Assembly: GCA_946894095.1 (NCBI GenBank)
Contig: OX335653.1
Span: 11,971,001-12,035,000 of the forward strand
Direction of reading: 5' to 3'
DNA length: 64,000 nt
DNA from: Incurvaria masculella
Lineage: Eukaryota; Arthropoda; Insecta; Lepidoptera; Incurvariidae
Of the stretch, positions 46,701-58,700 are shown in pieces. The notes under the pieces were generated by a model. That model saw only the letters and a list, made by a program, of their open reading frames with translations. It was not told where the DNA came from and made no database searches. The position numbers and the translations under genes were made by a program. Each line of letters starts with the position of its first letter. The stretch's first letter is position 1.

Positions 46701-49700
46701 CCTTCAACATTCTAGATTTCAATAAGCAATGATTATAAAACGATACAAGCAGCACAGTCCATATTGTGGTGTACGGGACTCACCAGCTGGTAGCGCGTGA
46801 GGTCTTCGCGATCGAGCTTTCGGATGACAGTTATGATGCCGGTGCTGGCACCGATGGAGAACTGACGGAGGTCGTTTCCGGATACAATCGAGTACGTTAC
46901 CTGCTCGTTCTCCGGGTCTTTGGCCTGGCAGCACCATAGCACACATTTTTTAAACCGATTACACCACACCACACGTTTGTATATTTATTGACTGCGATGA
47001 CCTACATTTTTGTTCTGTGATGTTAAAATTGTAATTATTTATTTGAGTGTCTAAAAAAGTTACGATCTACTCAGCTGACCAATTTCATTAAAAGACCATA
47101 AAATAAAATATATTATATAGGATAGACAGAAAAGGGTGAAGAACAAAAAAGCAGTTCTTGTTTAGAAAGGTATCGCTTATTTATGAAATTGTCAATGAGA
47201 TGGAAAAGTATCACATCAATGGCAACCGTTGATATATTATTTTCCTGTGTGTATTATTTTTTTAACTAAATGTTTCAGAGACTCTCCAACGATTCAGTTC
47301 ACTCACAGTGACAGTTGTGATGGTGGAGTTAATGGCGGCTCCCTCGGAAACATGCGCATGGTAGTCCCGCGCCGAGAAGGCTGGCGGTCGTGTGTTAGGA
47401 CCTGGCGCCACCAACACCTAAACACAAAAATAATGTATTGCAGTCGCAGCAGGGTATGTGCACTGACAAAAGTTGGTTTTAAAAAGGTTTATTCAAAAAG
47501 AGTCAATTTGATAAATCACACAGCTTCTTCAGTAAGGAAGCGCTCCTCGATTCCTAATTTTAGGCAGACTGGTTATTGTCCTTATTGTCCAAGAAGCATA
47601 TCCCAGGGAAGCTAACATTCTAATATATCTACCAACAAAGATTTAATGAAACAATACAGTTGACCTGAAATTTTGACTACAAACACGATTATTGGAACAC
47701 ATTTTGTCGCGAACAAACGCTGCAGACGATTGGGATACACGGTTGCATGGAACTGGATAAAAACACTGGGCAATTTCAGTGACGCTTCGACCATCCTTTA
47801 TTCAAAGTGATGGTAATAACTCTCTCGTGGTACTAAAGATGTGTGGATGGTACTAAGGTCTCAAACAGCTGTGGATCCAATATGTTTCATCTATGATGTG
47901 TTACCTCTACGATGCCCTGAGTGCTGCGGCCTCCACCGTCCACCGCCCGCACCGTCAGACTGTACTGCTCGCCCGCACTGAGCCGGCCCGTACTCACTGA
48001 ACACAACACAAACATGTGATGCCATTTACCTGGATGGAGCCACTGATAGTCAATAATCCCTGTGGGGTTACGAAAAAATGTGTTTGCTGAAAGAGTCAAA
48101 TGATTCTTAAAATATAAGTGGGTACAACCTGTTTGAAATCACTTTGACTTCCTGGCTTGCTTTGACTGACCTCGTATGAATATGAAATATCCGTTCATGA
48201 TATGCACAATTTAGGTTCTTAAATGTATCAAGAAGTTTATAAACTTACTAATGTCTCCTGTGTTTGGATCGATGGTGAACTTATTCGCTCCGTTGTTGGA
48301 CACGTGAAACAGGCTGTAGGTGATGCGAGCATTCTCTCCCTCATCGATATCGACAGCTTTCACCTTCAATAAATGTGTTTATGACATTCCTTATGATGAC
48401 CGTATCAACTGGGCATTGATCGCGGAATGTGTTGTTAAACTTTACAATAGTACAATGAAATAATACTCAAAGTAAACTTTACACAAAATGCTTTAATTTT
48501 GCAGAAAAAGTTTTTTGCAGAAAATTAGACTTTTCGGCATTATTTCCACTTGCTTCTTGGTGCTGAAGGTATTGAAATCACGACACAGAAAAATATAATA
48601 GCAGTTCCTGGTTAATAAAGTGTCAGACACAAAATACATTTATTTGATAGTATAATAATCGAATGAATGCCAATGATATTATAATGTGGTAAGACAACGT
48701 TGAAAAGATGATCCCTTTGAAGCGAAGCTTTCATAGCCTTCTTATGCCTAGCCTGAAATATATTACCGTGAATGAACGAGTGGCAAGCTTACTTTGTAGA
48801 CTAGGGTAGGCTCGGTGTGCGCGGGCACGGAGACGGGCGGGATGCGACCCAGCACGGGAGAGTTGTCATTCTGGTCGAGCAGACGTACGGTGAGCGTGAG
48901 AGGGGCGGACGCTGCTCCGCCGGACATCTCACGCGCTACCACCTGCAATTTTAGCACATATTAAACGATCCTATGAACAGGATATGATCATTCTCAGTTT
49001 TAACCATCCCGTACTCGACTCACAGTTTGTCCGTAGCGTCTCCTGCGTGCAGTAGTGTTTGGTAGCGATGGGTCAATTCAGCTTATATTTGGAGTAACAC
49101 TTAGAACCGCCACTATCCTTCAGGAACCGGACAAGAAGTACGTGATTTATACACATCCACAGCAACACAACACGTGCAAAGCCACCAAAAGGATGAATAT
49201 TTCTGTGTAATACAATAGCTGACAACGGTGTACGTACAGACAGTACTGGCGGTATAGACTGACTGTCGGTAGAGCACTGAAATAGACATTAGACTAAGAA
49301 TAAAACTTCTTCTCTAACGAAATTAGGTTCTGCAGCTGAATAAGGTGAACATTTAACCTTAAGTGCGTATCAAGTCATTCAAATCATCAATGTCATTTGT
49401 TTGCATATAAAAGTGATCAATCAGATGTTGCAGACAAAAGAGTCGATGAATTTATGGGACCATAGAGCATAAAAAAATCACTTCTCACCTGGAAGCGAAA
49501 GCTGCCGGAGTTAGGAGGGTCTCGGTCGAGCTTCTCATCGTTCACAATGAGCAGGCCATCCTTGTCGATATCGAAATAATTTGTCGTTAGTTCGAATGTG
49601 TACTCCGGCTTGGGGTCATCAGGGCCCTGCGGAAGTTATGTTATTACTTAATTTGAATTGCTTGGCTATTTGATTGGCTATTTACTAAAACTTTTTGTTA

Positions 49701-52700
49701 GCAATAGGCTCCTATGGCAATTCTTATTTTTAGGGTTCCGTACCCAAAGGGTGAAAACGGAACCCTATCACTAAGCCTCCGCTGTCCGTCCGTCCGTCCG
49801 TCACAGGGCTGTATTTTAGGAACCGTAATAGGTAGGCAGCTGAAATTTTCACAGAGTGTGTATTTATTTTGCCGCTAGAACAACTAACAGGTAAAATCGA
49901 AAAATTATAAAAATTAAAGGGGGCCCCATACAAAAAAAAAGATTTTTTTGTTTGATCTTGTACGATGGTAGGGTTACCTTCATGTGCGAGCGCGACTCGC
50001 ACTTGGCCGGTTTTTTAAATTTTACTTGACTGGAGATGGTGAAAAGACGTCTCAGTTAATCAATATTCAAACACGTAAGTTTTAGTGAACCACAATGAGT
50101 TGACTCAGCTCCCTTCCATACTACCAAGGTAATTTTGATTTTGTCTGCCTTTGTGCACAGCCTTAGTGTGTGACCTAGTTTCTATTGAATGTAACTAAAT
50201 CTCTTAATCTACGTTATTTACAAGGATGTTGCAAGAAAATGGACTAGGGGGGGAGGAAAGATTTTACTAGATAGATGGGTGTAACATAAAAAAGTAGGTA
50301 CAATTAACACTAATTCGTAAAATTGTAATACTCTATTTTATTATTTTTCGATTACCTACCTATTATCTTTATCTATATCGTTTGATGGATTACAAGGTGC
50401 TTTTTTTTAAAAAAGTCCCGGACTACAAAGAGTTGGTCGCAATACTCTATAATCTGAAAAAATTTATCATCCGACACCGCCTTGCAGAATGTTTGCCAGA
50501 TTACCGCAGATCTACAATAAAAATCATACGACATAAAGCCCCGATTGCACGAAAAGACGGCTGAGTTAATCAATGTTCAAACACGTCACTTTTAGTGAAC
50601 CGCATGAAGTTCCTTCCATACTGTCCATACAAAGTGACGTGTTTACTCATATGTTGACGTTGATTTTGATGTTTTGTCCTTTCGTGCACTCGGCCCTCAG
50701 ACGCGTAAACGTTAGCGGTTTGGCATCACCATGGCGGCCATAAAGTTGCAGCAAGTAAGATAGAACGAGACACAGCGTACCAAGTCGGCATCGGTGACCC
50801 GCAGCTTGATGGGCTGCCCGCGTGCGTCCAGCACCCTCGTGCCGCGCGGGGAGCCCTCCAGCACGGAGCCCTCGTCCGCGCTGGGCGCCACCGCCGGCGG
50901 GTTGGCGTCCACCGGTCGCACCGTCACCGTCAGCTTGGCTGTCGTGAAGCGACGCGCCTCCGTTACCTCCTCCGCCTAGGGAAAATAGTACGAATACACA
51001 ATTAAATTGGACACTAACCTTTGTCCAGGACTAATACGCAAAATCAGCGTCTATGGAGAAATTGTCGATTAGATAGCAAAAAGGCTAACCGGATGGGTGA
51101 CAGTGCCTGGATATACTATTTGATAGAGAATAGCTGATAACAATCTCTTCAGACTCAGCTTCCACAGAACTTCTGAGTCAGAAGCCATAGTCATGCATGT
51201 TAATTTTCAAATTCGAATTAAGTATTTAAGTTGAACACAAGTTGAATGCTTGACGTAAAGTGGCTCGGCCTGACATATATCGAAATGTTGTGCAAATGGC
51301 GGTTATTTCAATACGAATATTAGGCGTTTTAGGTTGTGATTTGTACATATTTAGTGAGTAAATATCGATACATATCATTATGTCCAATGCTTTTAATGTA
51401 GAATTCGGGCGAATTAATATGACACCTGGCTCGGAACTCGACCGCCTCCCGGTGTCGTCAGCCAGTAATGAACAGCTTCCATGTTACCATTGCAAGTGTC
51501 TGCGTTGAAAAGTTTTCGAGTTATTCTTCTGTAAAATGTCATCTAAGCCAGTTGTCATGTAAACTCGGCGGGGACATAGATTTTGCTGCTCAACCTGAAA
51601 TGAGTTGACCACTAGTCGTTCACTACGCTACATATCTTCAAAACCCACCTTTATAACAAGATGGAAGCGGCTCGCGCGACTGCTGTCAACCGGCGCGATC
51701 TGCCTCACGGCGCCCGTGTTGGCGTCCACGGTGAAGTAGGTGGGCCACGAGTCCGGCTCCCCGCTCAGGATGCTGTAGCGAATGCGCGAGTCTAGCGTAT
51801 CCATGTCCACCGCCTGGATCTTCTCGGGGGATATGTTGAGTATACCGGCCAGCACACCGCTGTTTAACTAGGAAAACAAATAAAATGATGTATGATGGAA
51901 ATAGTTGCGTGGAATAAACTATTCCACAGAGTAGAGTGTGTATAAAAAATATGTTCCCGTCTAGTGCATTCTTAGTAATGTTTGGTGAGTGTAGTGAAAA
52001 GATTGCTGTGAAACGAATTGATGTACTTAGTCCTAAAAATGTTTTTGATAAGAACACAATTTTATGGAAGCCATGGGCTGGTGTACTAAGTACTAATTTT
52101 ATTGCAATCATCTCAGATCTTCTAGTTTTAAGTCTTTTTTAACCGACTTCAAAAAAGGAGGAGGTTATCAATTCGTCGGAATCTTTTTTTTTTTTTTTTT
52201 TTTTTTATGTATGTTCACCGATTACTCGAAGACCCGTGGACCGATTTGGAAAATTCTTTTTTTGTTCGAAAGGGTATACTTTCTAGTTGGTCCCATTTTT
52301 TTTTTATCAAAATCGGTTCAGTAGTTTGGTACTTAACTATAACAAACATCGAATTTCTTAACCCCGCGAACCCAGAAAAGTGATTTTTTAGTTACAGTAG
52401 CTTTCTTTTCGGGTGAGATTGCTCAGTATGAGAGGTTTTTTTTTACTTCAACTGTTGGGGGTATTCAAGGGGGGTAAAAGAGGGCAAATTGTACACATTT
52501 CTATCTCTAGAGCCGCTGAACCCAGAAATGTCAGAGTATGTTTTGTTTTAGATGGGAATTCTTAAGAAGAAAATATTTTTGGAAATTATACTATTAGGGG
52601 GGTAAAACAGGTCAAAATGAACACATTTAGGCGAAAACGACTCATGTTGAGATCTCTGAAACCAATTATCCTCGAAACTTAAAATTTTCAGTGACTTCTT

Positions 52701-55700
52701 GTTAAGACGAAAAGGCTCGCTCACAACGGATTTTACAAAATTCAACTGTTAAGGGGGGATAAACGAGGCCGATATGTACACATTTTCATACAACTTAAAC
52801 TTACGCAAGAAACAGACTATCCGGAACGATGGTAGGATGAGAAATTCAGAAGCTCAGCGGTTCCGGTTCATCGTTGTTTTGTCTTTTTAGGGTTCCGTTC
52901 CCAAAGGGCACCAACTTCCGCTGTCCGTCCGTCCGTCCGTCTGTCACAGCACTCTATCTCACGTGATCTCATCGTATCAATTATCGTACGTATCAACCGT
53001 GAACTCATGAATCCAGATAGTTACCGGTCTACCTTTCGTCAGAAATGAGATTTCTCAATGGTTGTATTTCTGCTAATGCTCGTTCATTGTATTGTATTGA
53101 ATTGTATATGTATGTATATCTTCTTTCCACTTTGTATGTGAAGTTGAGCAGGAGGGCTCGCCCACCTTGACTTAAAAGTTACGCCACCACTAAAAAGCAA
53201 AAAATAAAATATTTTTAAATAAAAAAAGGACCGCCTTCAAAAAAACCGGAACTAAAAAGCAAAAAATAATTGGTTACTTTTAATTAATGTACGAAAAGCT
53301 ATTTTAATTCTAACTAATTATGTACAATTTCTTAATTTTTAATCATCTTTTGAAGTCGGTGCCTTGGGTAGACGTTCTTTAAGGGCTGCAAGTAGTTAGA
53401 TTAATATTACCTATGGCTAAGAAAGAAATATAAGTAGGTAGCTACTTACATTTACCTACTTGAACAAAACACAATAACAAAAATTACATGAACAAACTGG
53501 TCAGAAAAACGTATGTAAGTAGGTATTTAGGCAAGTACTTTGTAATTTAAATATGCCTTATACTTAAACTAAATACCTAATACAATAAAAACAAAATATT
53601 TACAAGAAAACCTTACGAACAAACCAATATAAAAAAAACAACGACCACTTATATGATAAATATTTAGGTAGGTGTAGCTTGTACTTTTTATTCTACCTAA
53701 ATACCTACATAACACAAAACAAAAAAAAATACAAACATAAAAAAGAACAGAAAACAATAGGTAGCGACTTTGAGGTGTCTGCTCTCAACTTCGTGTCAAA
53801 ACGAAACGAGAGAAAGTGTGCGGTTAGTACATATCTCACCAATTTCGGCAGAAATCGTCTCGTTCAGACAACGATGTCGCAGGGAAGTACCAATCAACAC
53901 AGAGCAGCGAATTAACGTCCTCCTTCACCAGACCAGCCTTTATAAACCCGAAAGTACTAATAATAATCGCTGAAACCCAATTTCAGTACGCTGCGCTGTA
54001 TCGATATCAGCTTACACGTAAACCAACGCTAAGGGCATCTCCAGTTAGACAAAATGCTCTGTGGACCAATCATTGCTGACTCAGGTTGTTTACGCTCTCG
54101 TAGACTTCGGGTGTGTTCGGCTGAAATAGTGTCTGTTCGGTCAGCAGCGTGCGAAGCGAACTCTACCCAAGGCACCGACTTCAAAAGATGATTAAAAATT
54201 AAGAAATTGTACATAATTAGTTAGAATTAAAATAGCTTTTCGTACATTAATTAAAAGTAACCAATTATTTTTTGCTTTTTAGTTCCGGTTTTTTTGAAGG
54301 CGGTCCTTTTTTTATTTAAAAATATTTTTTACGCATCGAGTCCTGATGACAGTGCGAGCCAGGTTTTACCTTTCTCTACCGTTTTAATTTCAATTGTCAT
54401 CTCATGTAAAAGTAAAATTATTTTTCATTTAAGGTTTTAAAACAACCGAAGATGCGTAGGTAGTTCTTGCATGAACTAGTTTATGCTAAAAAACGTTTAC
54501 GATATGTCAGTATTGACTTTGCCTCTCGGCCTGCCCATGCTTGAATTTCACACCACATGCAAGTCTTGTGGGTCTTGCGACAATATAAAAGTTGCATACT
54601 CACGGATGTTGTGTATTCGGGGTTGATGCATGCGCCTTCGTGCATCATGCAGCCCTGGTAGATGAAGGAGGGGTCCTGGTCGTCATCGTCCTTCACATTT
54701 ATTGTCAAGGTCGTCGTGCTGGAGAATCGCTCTTTGGTGTTACGCGCTCGGTCCTGCGAGCCACAAAATGTATTGAAATCGAAATGCATATACGCAAATG
54801 TGGCAACCGTTTGATAAAAGTATGTGCCTCAAGCGTACATGCACAAACCCATGTTGGCACCGTTTTCTGAGCATAAGAGAAGGAGTTATGCGTGTGAATA
54901 CTTGCACAAAAATATTGATAGATGCTGTCATATAATACATGTAATTTTTCGAAATGCATTGTGCGTGCAAATGTGCTGGTGGGTCTCTCCTAGAGACTTA
55001 CCAGTACATATAGGTATTGCAGCCACTAAAATGCTTGCTAGTACTAAAACGCGCGATGACCGCAATTTTAACAGAAATGAGAAAAACCGGCCAAGCGCCA
55101 GTCGGACTCGCACACGAAGGGTTCCGTACCGTCGTACAAGATTTACTACAAAAAAAACACGTTTTTTGGATGGGGCCCCCCTATAATTTTTATTATTTTA
55201 TATTTTTACCTATTTGTTGTTATAGCGGCAAAATAAATACAAATTCTGAGAAAATTTCAGCCTCCTACCTGTTCCGGTTGATGAGATACAGCTTTGTGAC
55301 AGACGGACGGACAGACGGACGGACAGCCGGAGCTTAGTAATAGGGTTCCGTTTTCATCCTTCGGGTACGGAACCCTAAAAAAGCATTGTAAAATTTTAAC
55401 ACCGTTTGATGAAAAAACCGGCCAAGTGCGAGTCGGACTCGCACACGAAGGGTTCCGTACCATCGTAAAAAATAAAACAGGTTTTTTTGTATGGGAGCCC
55501 CTTTAATTTTAATTATTTTTTAATCTTACCTATTTGTTGTTGTAGCGGCAAAATAAATACACACTCTGTGAAAATTTCAGCTGTCTACCTGTTACGGTTA
55601 CTGAGATACAGCCCTGTGACAGACGGACGGACGGACGGACGGACGGACGGACGGACGGACGGACAGCGGAGGCTTAGTAATAGGGTTCCGTTTTCACCCT

Positions 55701-58700
55701 TTGGGTACGGAACCCTAAAAATGAATAATTAGAGAGAGACGAAAGGAGGGTAACTCGTGTGAGGTTTCACGCGAGTAGACGTAGTCACAGGCATATTTGA
55801 ATCATTGGCGTATCATATGAATTTCAAGATTCACCGCACAGAGGGGTTACCATGGTAAGTTTTCTTTCTGGGTGAATAGCCGGAGAACAGGTTAGAATTT
55901 CGTACCATGCTAACTTTCAAACGACGAGTTATTCGGCCAAGTGAACTGAAATTTACCAGTTGGCATGGTACGAAAGCTACTAAATGTCAGATTTAGCCCC
56001 GGTTGCACGAAGAGACGGCCGAGTTAATCAATTTTCAAACACGTCACTTTTAGTGATCCGCATAGAGTTCCTTCCATACTGTCCACACAAAGTGCCGTGT
56101 TTGATCATACTTTGACGTTGATTTTGATTTTTTGTCCTTTCGTGCACTCGGCCCTTAATCACTCTTTTGCCAGTTTACCTTCTATTCACCTGGCAAGTTA
56201 TTCACCACAGTAACAGGGGGTCTTCTCATGAAAGCGAACACGAGAAGTTCGCTGCTGTCAAATTTTAAATAGAAAAACCGTAGGCGTATTTTTTCTACAT
56301 AGAGTTTGACAGAACCGAACACGAGAACTTCTCGCATTCGCTGCCCTGAGTAGATATGCTTAGGGTTGCCATCCATCTGGGTTTCCCCGGATTTGTCCTA
56401 GTTTAGAGGGCATCCGGGGAACGCCCGGGCGGGGCTTCATTTGTAGTCCGGGTGTACAAATTTAAAGTAAAGGTCTGAAAATAAATACAAAAAGGTGATC
56501 AATGATATTTTCAACTGTTTTTTTATTACACTGACTGAAAAACCTGTTGACATGTCCGGGTTCTGGGCTCTAAAATCATAGGTTTTCAGGCGTATTTTCA
56601 CGTCTTGTCGTGGTTGCCAAATTTTAGAGATGGCAACCCTAGATATGCTGGACATAACGTGAGAGTGACTCACCGACGCGACAACGGTGAGCAGATACTT
56701 CTGCGTGCGCTCGTAGTCGAGGCTCCGGTTGAGCGTGACCTGCCCCTGGTGCGGGAGGCCGATCGCGAAGTACGAGTAGCCGTCGGCGGCGGAGCCGTGC
56801 GCGGTCGCGCCCGCCGTGCCGTTGTCCCACGGCGCGACGAAGTACTCCGCCAGGCCGTTCACGCCCGAGTCGATGTCCACCGCTTTGATGCCCTCGAAGA
56901 TGGTCGTGCCGATTGGCGTCAGCTGCAATTTTAATTTAAATGTTTGTTCTATTGTATGGAGAAAAGATAATCTAATAAACGAAGCGCAAGATCTGTTGCG
57001 TATAGTCAGAGCCCTCTGTCATCAGAGCTGAGACTCTGGTATAGTCTATTTTATATATCTTTAATTTTTGCACGTAGTTATCACTGGTAAACATTTTGTC
57101 ATCGTTGAAAGATATATGAGGCATTCATAAAAAAAAATTTTTTTTGTGAAAACGCAACGCGAAAAATTACTTCCAGAAAAATTGGATTATATATATGCTT
57201 GCGATTCGATAGGCTGGGTCGAGTAACTCGGAGCGCGTTTGGGTGATCGTTTTCAACCGTTGAGGCTAGCAGTGATTCGAATTCCACGTAAAACAGTAGA
57301 TATCTTTCCTTGGTAAGGTTAATCCTGCCGATGTTCCATGGCATTGAATGAACGATGGTCGAATGGGCAACGCAAGTTGTAAATGTTTTCCATCCAGTTC
57401 AATGTAGCTTAGCAATAAAAGAAAGTTCCTGACATGGCCTAGTCCCCATGAGGTAGGTGTGTTGGGCTAATACGAGGTAGGTTTGGTATAAGCCATCAAC
57501 GTCCAATCACACGTTCTAGCAAGTTTGTGATTGCGTTGGCTCACCTCCGAGATGTCGACCTCGTAGGGCATGCCCTGGAACACGGGCGCGTTGTCGTTCA
57601 CGTCAGACACTCGAACGATGACCGGTAGCGTGCGCCGCTTGTTGGTGGCGCGCACCAGGCACACCAGCTGCGGACGGACATACAGATTTATGAAAGAGCA
57701 CATATTGTCCCGTGATCCCACCCAATGGCGGTTCCAGGGGCAGCAGCGGGGTAGCGGGTCATGGCCCCCCACAAATTGTGAGGCGTGGTACCCAGGTGGT
57801 GGAAGCGGCAGTGAAAAATTATCCGTCTTTTCCCTGACAGCCCCTCCAAATTGGAATCCTGGGCCCCACTTTACCCGCAGTATTTCATAGGGTACGGAGA
57901 ATTTCTGTAATTCCGCATTCGGCTAAAGCTATGCCGGGTTGAGGATCTCATTGATTCAAGAAGCGAACTTAGATTTCGCATGTGAAATACGTACGTAGAC
58001 TTGGGTGGTTACCATGGTAAGTTAACACGCCGGGTGATTAGCAGGTGAACAGGCAAGAGAGTGATTATATCAAATGTTTAGTTGCTTTCGACCAAATGAA
58101 CGGAAACTTACCAGTTGGCATGGTACGAAATGCAACTAAACGTCAGATTTAGTCACTGTTTTGCCTGATCGCCTGCTATTTACCTAGGCGAGTTAACTTA
58201 CCATGGTAACCCCCTGAACATAAAACGGATGTAACACACAGAATCAAAACAGATCCGAGGAAAGAGCTATAAAACATCCATAATGAGACACAAATAGCTT
58301 TTTATTTATTATTTAGGGGGGCATTATTAAAGTTTAGTGGACAGTAAGATGCTATCTATCTGTTCTACAATATACAGGGTGTGAGGTCACTTTAGATCAA
58401 TAACTAATTCATATTTTCGAAACATTTTTATTACTTCATATTTCTACACAAATATAAACATCCGTGGATGGGCGATTTAGTTATCCTTCAAATGCCTACT
58501 CTATTCAATGATGTAAACCTGTGGCATCGATTCTCTTAGAGATTTTTGTAGAGGAGGCATACGGTACGCCAGCAATTTTAGATATAGTTTGCATGATTAA
58601 ATAAAACAAGAACCCACGGTACGTACCTTACGCGACTTACTGAGTTAGAGTTGACTGAGATATTATAATTGCGTACATACAAGCCGCGCTCAGTACTAAT

